This document shows positions 1 to 5,035 of a stretch of DNA of 5,389 nt, one piece after another. The notes beneath the pieces are model-generated. The model worked only from the letters and a program-made list of their open reading frames with translations, was not told the origin of the DNA and did no database searches. Every line of letters starts with the position of its first letter. Positions within the stretch are counted from its first letter, which is position 1. Both the position numbers and the translations under genes were made by a program. Origin of the DNA: JAZLIT01 sp045617525 (GTDB lineage Bacteria > Bacillota > Bacilli > Bacillales_A > Planococcaceae); contig JAZLIT010000171.1 in assembly GCA_045617525.1 (NCBI GenBank), positions 1 through 5,389 of the forward strand, written 5' to 3'.

Positions 1-22
1 CAAAAAAACTTTTGTGTTATAT

Positions 23-28
23 TATAAT
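23..28 (+). promoter_or_regulatory. Candidate -10 box of the repressor-exporter operon
   Basis: A perfect TATAAT hexamer lies 49 bp upstream of the repressor start codon in a very AT-rich stretch. With a 17-bp spacer the -35 hexamer would fall at about positions 0-5, so it is cut off or unreadable here. The predicted transcription start is around position 35, exactly where the palindromic candidate operator begins. The hexamer is seen in the sequence; its promoter role is inferred. Confidence 0.45.
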
Positions 29-34
29 AATGCA

Positions 35-52
35 AAACAGACCGGTTGGTTT
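35..52. promoter_or_regulatory. Candidate operator for the TetR-type repressor
   Basis: The 18-mer AAACAGACCGGTTGGTTT is an imperfect palindrome: AAAC and GTTT match at the outside, ACCGGT is perfectly symmetric in the centre, and only two base pairs per side differ, so 14 of 18 positions are symmetric. It lies directly downstream of the -10 box and upstream of the repressor ribosome binding site, where a bound dimer would block transcription. Its AGACCGGT core resembles what I recall of the operators of B. subtilis LmrA and QdoR (YxaF), which have a TAGACC-GGTCTA type core. This fits autoregulation by the downstream gene product. Binding itself is inferred. Confidence 0.5.
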
Positions 53-63
53 AGCGCGTGTGG

Positions 64-70
64 AAAGGAG
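64..70 (+). promoter_or_regulatory. Ribosome binding site that fixes the repressor start
   Basis: AAAGGAG ends 7 nt before the ATG at 78. The reading frame is open back to a TTG at 12, but that codon would lie ahead of the -10 box and has no Shine-Dalgarno sequence, so this site decides for the ATG at 78. Confidence 0.75.
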
Positions 71-77
71 AAACAAG

Positions 78-632
78 ATGGACACAAAATCTTTATTTGT
101 AGATGTAGCATCGAAACTTTTTTATGAAAAAGGCTATATGAGTGTTGGCGTAGCAGAAATCATTCAAGCTACGAATACATCAAAGGGCTCATTTTATCAT
201 CATTTTCCTGAAGGTAAAGAACAGCTATTACTAACATGTTTGGAAAGGCTACAAATGAATGTCATGAACGATATGCAGTTACACTTTCAGGATGCGGAAA
301 CTTTCCAATCTGCGCTTTCTGCTATATTTGATCGATTAATCCAAATGTTTGAGGAAACGGGACAGATAGAAGGGTATTCGTTTACGAGTATTGTTAGTGC
401 AATTGGTGCAGTTAGCGAAAAGGTTCGTGAGGTATGTGCGAATTTATATGTGCTAATGGAACAAGAATTTGCTACACAATTGCATAAAAGAGGATTTTCA
501 TTGGATGAAGCAAAAATGAAGGCTGCATTTCTAACAGCTGCAATTGAAGGGTCTATCATGTTAACTGTCATAAAAAAAACAGCAGATCCACTGCGTAATT
601 CATCAGAACAATTAGGTCTATTATTTAATTAA
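78..632 (+). CDS. TetR/AcrR-family transcriptional repressor, LmrA/QdoR-like
   Basis: This 184-aa protein is a one-component repressor that probably controls its own operon and the exporter gene behind it. The N-terminal domain has the TetR pattern: a first helix around residues 4-16, then a helix-turn-helix at about 22-43 with the signature SKGSFYHHF followed by PEGKEQLL. The FPxGKE-type stretch and the C-terminal AIEGSIML...ADPL region (about 155-172) recall the LmrA/YxaF (QdoR) branch of B. subtilis, which responds to drugs or flavonoids. Residues 60-184 would form the all-helical ligand-binding and dimer domain. The ATG at 78 is chosen because AAAGGAG lies 7 nt upstream; the open frame to position 12 overlaps the promoter. 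The stop is 16 nt before the exporter start, implying one transcript. Family assignment is firm; the ligand is unknown and the LmrA likeness comes from memory. Confidence 0.9.
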   Translation: MDTKSLFVDVASKLFYEKGYMSVGVAEIIQATNTSKGSFYHHFPEGKEQLLLTCLERLQMNVMNDMQLHFQDAETFQSALSAIFDRLIQMFEETGQIEGYSFTSIVSAIGAVSEKVREVCANLYVLMEQEFATQLHKRGFSLDEAKMKAAFLTAAIEGSIMLTVIKKTADPLRNSSEQLGLLFN

Positions 633-648
633 GAGGAGAAGATATTTC

Positions 649-2058
649 ATGGAATCACATTTGCAAGTAAAAAATGCCAAACTAATGGCTGCCGTTCTAA
701 TGATCGGTTCATTCATCGGATTATTTGGTGAAACAGCATTAAACATGGCATTAACGAATATTATGGATGATTTTAGTATTAGTGAGGGTACTGCTCAATG
801 GCTAACTACAGGTTATTTACTAGTACTTGCTATTTTAGTGCCATTATCAGCGTATTTAATGCGTTGGTTTACGACGCGTCAATTAGTTACAAGCGCCATT
901 ATTATGATGCTCATCGGCTCATTAGTATGTGCGGTTTCTCCAAACTTCACATTATTACTAGTAGGTCGTTTAGTGCAAGCGTTAGGGACAGGTATTTTCT
1001 TACCACTAATGTTTAGTGTGGTATTAATGGTTTTTCCTATGAACAAGCGCGGTGCTGTTATGGGGATCGTCGGTTTAGTGTTAACGGCTGGTCCAGCTTT
1101 AGGACCTTCAATTGCTGGGTTAATTATTAGTGTTTCAAGCTGGCACTATATTTTCTGGATTATGATTGTTTTAAACGCTTTATTATTAATTTTTGGCGCC
1201 CCAAAAATGGAAAATATATCGGATTTATCTCGTCCGAAAATTGATGTACTTTCATTAGTCTTCTCGACAATCGGATTCGGTGGAATCGTATTTACCTTAG
1301 CAACTTTAGCAGAATCTTCATTCTCAGACGTAAAAGTTTGGTTGCCATTAGTGCTTGGTGTGGTGGCTTTAATTGCCTTTATCGCACGTCAATTTACAAT
1401 GCCAACACCAATGATCAATTTACGTGTTTTCAAACACCCAATGTTTGCTCTAGGTACGGCATTAATGTTCTGTAATTTATTTATGATCCTATCAGTAGCA
1501 ATTTTAATCCCAATCTATTTAAAGAGCGTTTTAGGTTATGCAGCTTTAGCGGCTGGACTACTAATGTTACCTGGTAACGTATTAAATATTATTATGTCAC
1601 CAATTGTTGGGACAAGCTTTGATAAAGTCGGCGCAAAAATTTATACGCGTATCGGTTATACATTAATTACGATTAGTGCATTATTATTCGTACTCGTTAT
1701 TTCTGCAACTACACCAGTGTGGCAAATCGTTGTACTTTTAGCGGTATTCTTCTTAGGTATTTCAATGACAATTATGCCCGCGCAAACAAACGCAATGAAT
1801 CAGCTACCACCAAAAATGTATGCAGATGGTTCGGCGGCGATGAATACGTTAACGCAAGTTGCTGGTGCTTCTGGTACTGCGGTTGCGATTACCATGTTCA
1901 CAGCTGGTAAAACAAAATATATTGAAGAAAACGGTGCAAATGTGCCAGTAGACTTCTTAGCATATGGTATCCATTATGCGTTTATCGTTGTACTAGTTGT
2001 AGCTGTAATAAGCTTAATTGGTTCATTCTTTATTAAAAATAGTGGTCATACACATTAA
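649..2058 (+). CDS. DHA2-family MFS multidrug exporter, LmrB-like
   Basis: This 469-aa inner-membrane protein is a proton-driven drug exporter of the major facilitator superfamily. About 14 hydrophobic helices can be placed at roughly residues 12-34, 49-71, 79-98, 101-122, 133-155, 165-184, 200-219, 230-248, 265-289, 299-320, 334-353, 357-378, 398-418 and 440-462, which marks the 14-helix DHA2 class. Helix 1 carries GETALNMAL, the counterpart of the family's LD-TIVNVALP motif with acidic E28. The motif A loop is degenerate (RWFTTRQ, 72-78). The antiporter motif C appears as AGPALGPSIAG (147-157) in helix 5. Together with the LTTGYLL and LVGRLVQALG segments it most resembles B. subtilis LmrB (lincomycin and puromycin efflux), and it follows an LmrA-like repressor as in lmrAB. 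AGAGGAG at 632-638 lies 10 nt before the ATG. The substrate is not readable from sequence. Confidence 0.92.
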   Translation: MESHLQVKNAKLMAAVLMIGSFIGLFGETALNMALTNIMDDFSISEGTAQWLTTGYLLVLAILVPLSAYLMRWFTTRQLVTSAIIMMLIGSLVCAVSPNFTLLLVGRLVQALGTGIFLPLMFSVVLMVFPMNKRGAVMGIVGLVLTAGPALGPSIAGLIISVSSWHYIFWIMIVLNALLLIFGAPKMENISDLSRPKIDVLSLVFSTIGFGGIVFTLATLAESSFSDVKVWLPLVLGVVALIAFIARQFTMPTPMINLRVFKHPMFALGTALMFCNLFMILSVAILIPIYLKSVLGYAALAAGLLMLPGNVLNIIMSPIVGTSFDKVGAKIYTRIGYTLITISALLFVLVISATTPVWQIVVLLAVFFLGISMTIMPAQTNAMNQLPPKMYADGSAAMNTLTQVAGASGTAVAITMFTAGKTKYIEENGANVPVDFLAYGIHYAFIVVLVVAVISLIGSFFIKNSGHTH

Positions 2059-2066
2059 GTGAAACT

Positions 2067-2106
2067 AAAAAAAGAGTTGTCCGATATTTCGGTACAGCTC
2101 TTTTTT
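2067..2106. terminator. Bidirectional Rho-independent terminator
   Basis: A long hairpin starts 8 nt after the exporter stop. Seven A's and GAGTTGT (2067-2080) pair with ACAGCTC and six T's (2094-2106) with one G-U wobble. The stem continues as CCGA/TCGG around a TATT loop (2085-2088), with one bulged T at 2093. The T-tract serves rightward transcripts; the A-tract on the other arm becomes a U-tract for leftward ones. It sits 7 nt beyond the stop of the convergent acetyltransferase gene, so it most likely terminates both. Confidence 0.9.
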
Positions 2107-2113
2107 GCGCTAG

Positions 2114-2692
2114 CTATGTCAAAGTGTAATTTGAATTCTTGTAATAAACTAAATGATCCGTCCACGCATCATTTTCGTATATAAAACCTTTACGAATACA
2201 TTCAAATTCCATACCAACACTTTCGGCTAATTTCATCGAGGGTGTATTATCAAGGTTAATATGGGCTTCTATACGGTGGAATTTCAACTGCTTAAATGCA
2301 ATAGTAAGGGCTTCATTTACTGCTTCTTTGCCGTAACCTTTTCTCCAATACTGATTATGGATGGTATATCCTAACCTTCCCCATTGAAAATCATCTCTTG
2401 CTAAGGTTGAAAAATCAATCATACCTAGATTGCTACCATCTTCTTTTCTAAACACACCAAAGATATGAGCCGTGTCTGTAAGGGCTAACTCTTGATGTTT
2501 ATCTACTAGTTTTTTAAACCAATCTAATGTACATTCACTCATATCTATTTTTCCTTGATCGTGGCGATATTGAGATGGATAACGCTTTTCAAATCCATTT
2601 AACCAATTTTCATAGTCATCTTTCATTAATGGTCTGATTACTAATCTATCTGTCTCTGAACTATACTCAAATTTTTCCTCTTTCAACTTCAA
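2114..2692 (-). CDS. GNAT-family N-acetyltransferase, RimJ/RimL type
   Basis: This 192-aa cytoplasmic protein should transfer an acetyl group from acetyl-CoA to an amine, either a protein N-terminus or a small molecule. The N-terminal strand reads ETDRLVIRPL (13-22), the usual opening of the RimJ/RimL (Acetyltransf_3) group. The acetyl-CoA pyrophosphate loop is at 114-124 as QYWRKGYGKEA, with W in the first motif position as is normal in this group. HRIEAHINLDNTPSMKLAESVGM (139-161 region) is the typical second half, with N149 and the helix leading to the late catalytic area. Length is normal for the family. The start is a TTG, preceded at 8 nt by GAGGAG; the ATG next to that GAGGAG is out of frame and stops after three codons. 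It is a single gene, convergent with the efflux operon and divergent from the HAD gene. The substrate cannot be assigned. Confidence 0.9.
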   Translation of the reverse strand: MKLKEEKFEYSSETDRLVIRPLMKDDYENWLNGFEKRYPSQYRHDQGKIDMSECTLDWFKKLVDKHQELALTDTAHIFGVFRKEDGSNLGMIDFSTLARDDFQWGRLGYTIHNQYWRKGYGKEAVNEALTIAFKQLKFHRIEAHINLDNTPSMKLAESVGMEFECIRKGFIYENDAWTDHLVYYKNSNYTLT

Positions 2693-2700
2693 TGTGACAT

Positions 2701-2706
2701 CTCCTC
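2701..2706 (-). promoter_or_regulatory. Ribosome binding site supporting the TTG start of the acetyltransferase
   Basis: On the minus strand GAGGAG stands 8 nt ahead of the TTG at 2692-2690. No in-frame ATG exists between the site and the conserved N-terminus, so TTG is the most likely real start. Confidence 0.7.
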
Positions 2707-2710
2707 GGCG

Positions 2711-2739
2711 TAATTTAATATGCGTATAGTTTTAAATTA
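2711..2739. repeat. AT-rich inverted repeat between divergent genes
   Basis: TAATTTAA (2711-2718) is exactly repeated in inverse as TTAAATTA (2732-2739) with a 13-nt spacer. It lies in the 87-bp gap between the acetyltransferase and HAD genes, overlapping the region where the -35 element of the rightward promoter would sit. It might be an operator, but AT-rich DNA produces such repeats easily, so the functional reading is weak. Confidence 0.25.
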
Positions 2740-2749
2740 ACTTATATTG

Positions 2750-2755
2750 TATAAT
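2750..2755 (+). promoter_or_regulatory. Candidate -10 box for the HAD-TPR genes
   Basis: A perfect TATAAT stands 24 bp ahead of the HAD start codon. At a 17-bp spacing the -35 position holds TAGTTT (2727-2732), a poor match to TTGACA, so the promoter may be weak or need an activator. For the leftward acetyltransferase gene only a weak pair, TTTACA with TAATTT, can be found on the minus strand of the same gap. Confidence 0.4.
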
Positions 2756-2779
2756 TTGTAAACGGAAGAGGTGGCATAA

Positions 2780-3565
2780 ATGGAACATAAAATCATCTTT
2801 TTTGATGTGGATGGAACACTTACTAGCCATAGAGATGGCACCATTTTAGAAAGCACCAAAAAAGCGATTCAACAATTAATCCAACAAGGTTTTCGAGTGG
2901 TAGCAGCAACTGGAAGGCCATTATCAATGTGTGGTGAACTTGCAGAGTTAGGAATAGAAACGTTTATTACTGCAAATGGAGCCTATGCGAAACATAAAGA
3001 TCATGTCATACATAAAATAAAATCAACAAATAAAGCGGTAAAAGAAATGGTGCAATTTGCCTCAAACGAAAAAAATGCACTGACGTTTTATTCAGAAACA
3101 TTAACGATAAACGAAGTAAAACATCCAACCATATTAAAAGCGCTTAATGAGACTTTATCGCTAGAAGAATATCCACCTGTTAGTAAAAATATATTTGATG
3201 AAGACGTTTATTTAATGTGCTTGTTTGCAGACGAAGAAATGCTGGTGAAATATAAACAAGCATTTCCAAGTTTGAATTTTAAACGTTGGCACCCGTTTAT
3301 CGTGAATGTACTTGAAGAAGAGGTATGTAAGTCGGTAGCGATACAAAAAGTCCTCGATTTTTTTGAAATTAATCAAAAAGAAGCGGTTGCATTCGGTGAT
3401 GGTGAAAATGATCTTGATATGCTAGAAATGGTGGACATTGGAATCGCAATGGGCAATTCTAGTGAGAAATTGAAGTCTGTCGCGGATTTTATCACGAAGG
3501 ATTCTGATCAAAATGGAATTGCATTTGCGTTAGAGCATTATCGTTTTATAGAGAGTGGTGAATAA
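2780..3565 (+). CDS. Cof-type HAD-superfamily phosphatase (subclass IIB)
   Basis: This 261-aa cytoplasmic Mg-dependent hydrolase probably removes phosphate from a small metabolite such as a sugar phosphate or nucleotide. All four HAD motifs are visible: motif I FFDVDGTL with nucleophile D9 and acid/base D11, motif II AATGRP with T44, motif III lysine K184 in CKSVAI, and motif IV FGDGENDLDML with D207 and D211. Residues of about 80-185 between motifs II and III form the type IIB cap typical of Cof/YkrA/YwpJ-like proteins, and the full length matches that group. The ATG is preceded by GAGGTG (2768-2773) at 6 nt. It starts a rightward unit; the TPR gene begins 1 nt after its stop. The natural substrate cannot be inferred, since members of this family are promiscuous. 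Confidence 0.93.
   Translation: MEHKIIFFDVDGTLTSHRDGTILESTKKAIQQLIQQGFRVVAATGRPLSMCGELAELGIETFITANGAYAKHKDHVIHKIKSTNKAVKEMVQFASNEKNALTFYSETLTINEVKHPTILKALNETLSLEEYPPVSKNIFDEDVYLMCLFADEEMLVKYKQAFPSLNFKRWHPFIVNVLEEEVCKSVAIQKVLDFFEINQKEAVAFGDGENDLDMLEMVDIGIAMGNSSEKLKSVADFITKDSDQNGIAFALEHYRFIESGE
3557..3561 (+). promoter_or_regulatory. Weak ribosome binding site inside the HAD gene end
   Basis: GGTGA, matching the 3' half of the AAGGAGGTGA complement to 16S rRNA, ends 5 nt ahead of the ATG at 3567 and lies within the last codons of the HAD gene. It supports ATG 3567 over the GTG codons at 3555 and 3558, and suggests that ribosomes finishing the HAD gene re-start here. Confidence 0.45.
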
Positions 3566-3566
3566 T

Positions 3567-4049
3567 ATGAATTTGAAAAACGTCTTCACGCTCCGTCAGG
3601 AAGGCAGATTAGAATTGGCAAGAGATGTTATGCATGGTTTGTTGAAGTTAGAGCCAGAGAATGCTATGTACCAATATCAGATGGCATGGTGCTTTGATAA
3701 TTTAGGGCAGGAGAAAGCTGCGGTACATCATTACGTAAAAGCGATTCAACTTGGATTACCTTCTGCTGATCTAAAAGGCGCGTATTTAGGCTTAGGAAGT
3801 GCGTATAGAGCACTTGGCGAATATGTATTATCGGCGGAAACGTTTCAAAGTGCGCTAAATGATTTCCCGGAGAATAATCAATTTAAAGTGTTTTATTCGA
3901 TGACACTTTTCAATTTGAACAAGCATGAGGAAGCAATGGAACTTTTATTAAATGTACTGATTGAAACGACAAGTGATAAAGAAATACTTAACTACCAAAA
4001 AGCCATTTTATTTTACAGCAATAAATTAAATGTAACGTGGGATGAATAG
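3567..4049 (+). CDS. Small tetratricopeptide-repeat (TPR) protein
   Basis: This 160-aa soluble protein is built of helix-turn-helix TPR units and has no signal peptide or membrane segment, so it is probably a cytoplasmic protein-binding scaffold. An N-terminal half unit (about 3-29, LRQEGRLELARDVMHGLLKLEP) is followed by two clear TPRs at about 34-66 (YQMAWCFDNLGQEKAAVHHY) and 69-103 (AYLGLGSAYRALGEYVLSA), and a more diverged one at 106-136 (FYSMTLFNLNKHEEAMELL). It recalls the TPR_5-type proteins of Bacillales. The start is taken as the ATG at 3567, 1 nt after the HAD stop; an in-frame GTG at 3555 would add four residues but lacks a better ribosome site. The tight spacing indicates coupling to the phosphatase, yet no partner or function is known. 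Confidence 0.82.
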   Translation: MNLKNVFTLRQEGRLELARDVMHGLLKLEPENAMYQYQMAWCFDNLGQEKAAVHHYVKAIQLGLPSADLKGAYLGLGSAYRALGEYVLSAETFQSALNDFPENNQFKVFYSMTLFNLNKHEEAMELLLNVLIETTSDKEILNYQKAILFYSNKLNVTWDE

Positions 4050-4050
4050 C

Positions 4051-4126
4051 GTTTTAAATAAGCTCTGTTTAATAACACTGTTGGTGGCTATGGAGTGGGG
4101 TAATTAAGGGAGGAGCTTGAAGAACG
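4051..4126. other. Intergenic leader ahead of the small membrane protein gene
   Basis: This 77-bp gap after the TPR stop contains no terminator-like hairpin, so the membrane protein gene may be read through from the HAD-TPR unit. GTTTTA (4051-4056) and TCTGTTTAA (4064-4072) recur in inverse orientation beyond the membrane protein gene, at 4473-4478 and 4455-4463. No convincing promoter is visible. Confidence 0.4.
4108..4115 (+). promoter_or_regulatory. Ribosome binding site for the TTG-started membrane protein
   Basis: GGGAGGAG ends 11 nt before the TTG at 4127, slightly longer than usual spacing. An in-frame stop at 4118-4120 excludes any earlier start, and no ATG precedes the first hydrophobic helix, so this TTG is the best available start. 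Confidence 0.6.
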
Positions 4127-4360
4127 TTGTTACTAATTTTAAGGATTTTATTTTCTATTATTACAGTAGCATTAGCTGGTTATGGATTAATCACAAGAAA
4201 TTTTGAATACCAAGGATATATGATTTTATTTATGGCGTTAACAATGTTGTTGATGGGGATTCAAGAATTTCATAAGGGCAAAAAGGGTACGGGTTGGTTG
4301 TTTATCGCTGTATTTTTATTCTCTTTATATGCATCTATTCAAAGCTTTATCTGGCGATAG
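4127..4360 (+). CDS. Small three-helix membrane protein, DUF3953 (YczI)-like
   Basis: This 77-aa protein is almost entirely membrane-embedded: hydrophobic segments lie at about residues 2-22 (start LLILRILFSIITVALAG), 29-46 (YMILFMALTMLLMGI) and 56-75 (GWLFIAVFLFSLYASI), with a basic loop HKGKKG at 49-54 between helices 2 and 3. The positive-inside rule would place that loop in the cytoplasm. The pattern of short helix, GLITRNFEYQ, helix with MGIQEF, then basic loop and last helix resembles B. subtilis YczI and the DUF3953 family, from memory. The function of that family is not known. The TTG start is set by GGGAGGAG upstream and a stop just before it. It probably follows the HAD-TPR genes on the same transcript, but its gaps on both sides are long for an operon and carry matching inverted sequences. 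Confidence 0.75.
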   Translation: MLLILRILFSIITVALAGYGLITRNFEYQGYMILFMALTMLLMGIQEFHKGKKGTGWLFIAVFLFSLYASIQSFIWR

Positions 4361-4499
4361 AGAGTTTAACATAATTTAGTATTTATCGAAATAAGGAGCG
4401 TATCAATTATACCGTTGAATACGCTTCTAATAGAAGAGAGAAAACACAATATAGTTAAACAGAACCTTTAAATAAAACTAAATAGAAGGAGGAATTTTA
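4361..4499. other. 139-bp intergenic region ahead of the Nudix gene
   Basis: No open frame of note is present. It contains GTTTAAC (4364-4370) and its inverse GTTAAAC (4454-4460), a hairpin at 4394-4428, a second small hairpin at 4424-4436, and the Nudix ribosome site AAGGAGG at 4486-4492. CATAAT at 4370-4375 could be a -10 box, but the -35 position (TTATCT) is poor, so the Nudix promoter is not established. Confidence 0.4.
4394..4428 (+). repeat. Hairpin-forming inverted repeat
   Basis: AGGAGCGTAT (4394-4403) pairs with ATACGCTTCT (4419-4428) over 10 bp including one G-U pair; CAA/TTG extends the stem around an 8-nt loop with a bulged A at 4418. No T-tract follows, so it is not a standard terminator. 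The right arm shares CTTCT (4424-4428) with a second possible hairpin closing on AGAAG (4432-4436), so the two folds would exclude each other. Confidence 0.55.
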
Positions 4500-4982
4500 A
4501 TGCCATTTCCAACACATATAGTCGCTGCAGCAGGCTATGTTTTTGATAAGAACGACAACATTCTACTAATTAAAACACAAAATCGAGGTTGGGATTGTAC
4601 CGGTGGGCAAATTGAGGTAGGTGAAAATGTTGAGGAAGGGGTGCTACGAGAAGTATTAGAAGAGAGTGGCATCATAGCATCAGTAAAATCGTTATGTGGC
4701 ATCTATTCAAATGTAGGAAAACATTTGTATTATGATGGCGAAACAGAGGTGCCAACAAAGTTAATTATGGATTTCATATGTGAGTATGAGAGTGGTGAGT
4801 GCCGAACTTCGGTAGAATCTTCTGAAGTAAAATGGGTTCCACGCTCGGAAGTATGGGATTACATTGAGGGGCCAGTACAGACTTACCGGCTCAAGAAGAT
4901 ATTAGCATTCAAAGATCAAGTTACATATGCTTCCTACATTTCAAAGCCAGATTTTCAATTATTAACAGAGCGTTATATTTAG
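4500..4982 (+). CDS. Nudix hydrolase
   Basis: This 160-aa cytoplasmic enzyme should cleave a nucleoside diphosphate linked to another moiety, using divalent metal. The 23-residue Nudix box is perfect: G36, E42 six residues on, R50-E51-V52, E54-E55, and G57-I58, following the strand IVAAAGYVFDKNDNILLI and the lead-in WDCTGGQIE. The glutamates E51, E54 and E55 would bind metal. The C-terminal part (about 100-160) lacks a recognisable extra domain, so ADP-ribose, dNTP, Ap4A or other substrates cannot be separated. Its ribosome site AAGGAGG lies 7 nt before the ATG, one of the strongest in the window. The next gene starts 53 nt after its stop with no terminator between them, which suggests co-transcription with the HIT-family gene. 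Confidence 0.93.
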   Translation: MPFPTHIVAAAGYVFDKNDNILLIKTQNRGWDCTGGQIEVGENVEEGVLREVLEESGIIASVKSLCGIYSNVGKHLYYDGETEVPTKLIMDFICEYESGECRTSVESSEVKWVPRSEVWDYIEGPVQTYRLKKILAFKDQVTYASYISKPDFQLLTERYI

Positions 4983-5035
4983 CAGAGGAACTCACTAGTA
5001 AGAATATGTGGAAACTGCAGAAAAGGAGTAAGACC

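Noticed and set aside
12..77. Upstream extension of the repressor by 22 codons from a TTG at 12
   Set aside because: The extension overlaps the -10 box and candidate operator, has no ribosome site, and the ATG at 78 has a good one.
287..571. 94-codon open frame on the minus strand inside the repressor gene
   Set aside because: It is antisense to a clear TetR gene and its translation matches no family pattern I recognise.
798..1016. 72-codon open frame inside the exporter gene
   Set aside because: It is a frame-shifted shadow of the MFS coding sequence, with no protein-family features.
1719..1910. 63-codon open frame inside the exporter gene
   Set aside because: Also a shadow frame of the MFS gene; the cysteine- and tryptophan-rich translation looks non-coding.
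2696..2707. ATG next to GAGGAG on the minus strand as the acetyltransferase start
   Set aside because: It directly touches the Shine-Dalgarno sequence, is out of frame, and meets a stop after three codons.
4090..4107. Five-codon mini-frame (MEWGN) that could be a leader peptide
   Set aside because: Too short to distinguish from chance, with no ribosome site at a proper distance and no attenuator hairpin behind it.
4361..4499. Riboswitch or small RNA in the gap before the Nudix gene
   Set aside because: The hairpins do not match a known riboswitch core and no terminator or clear promoter accompanies them.
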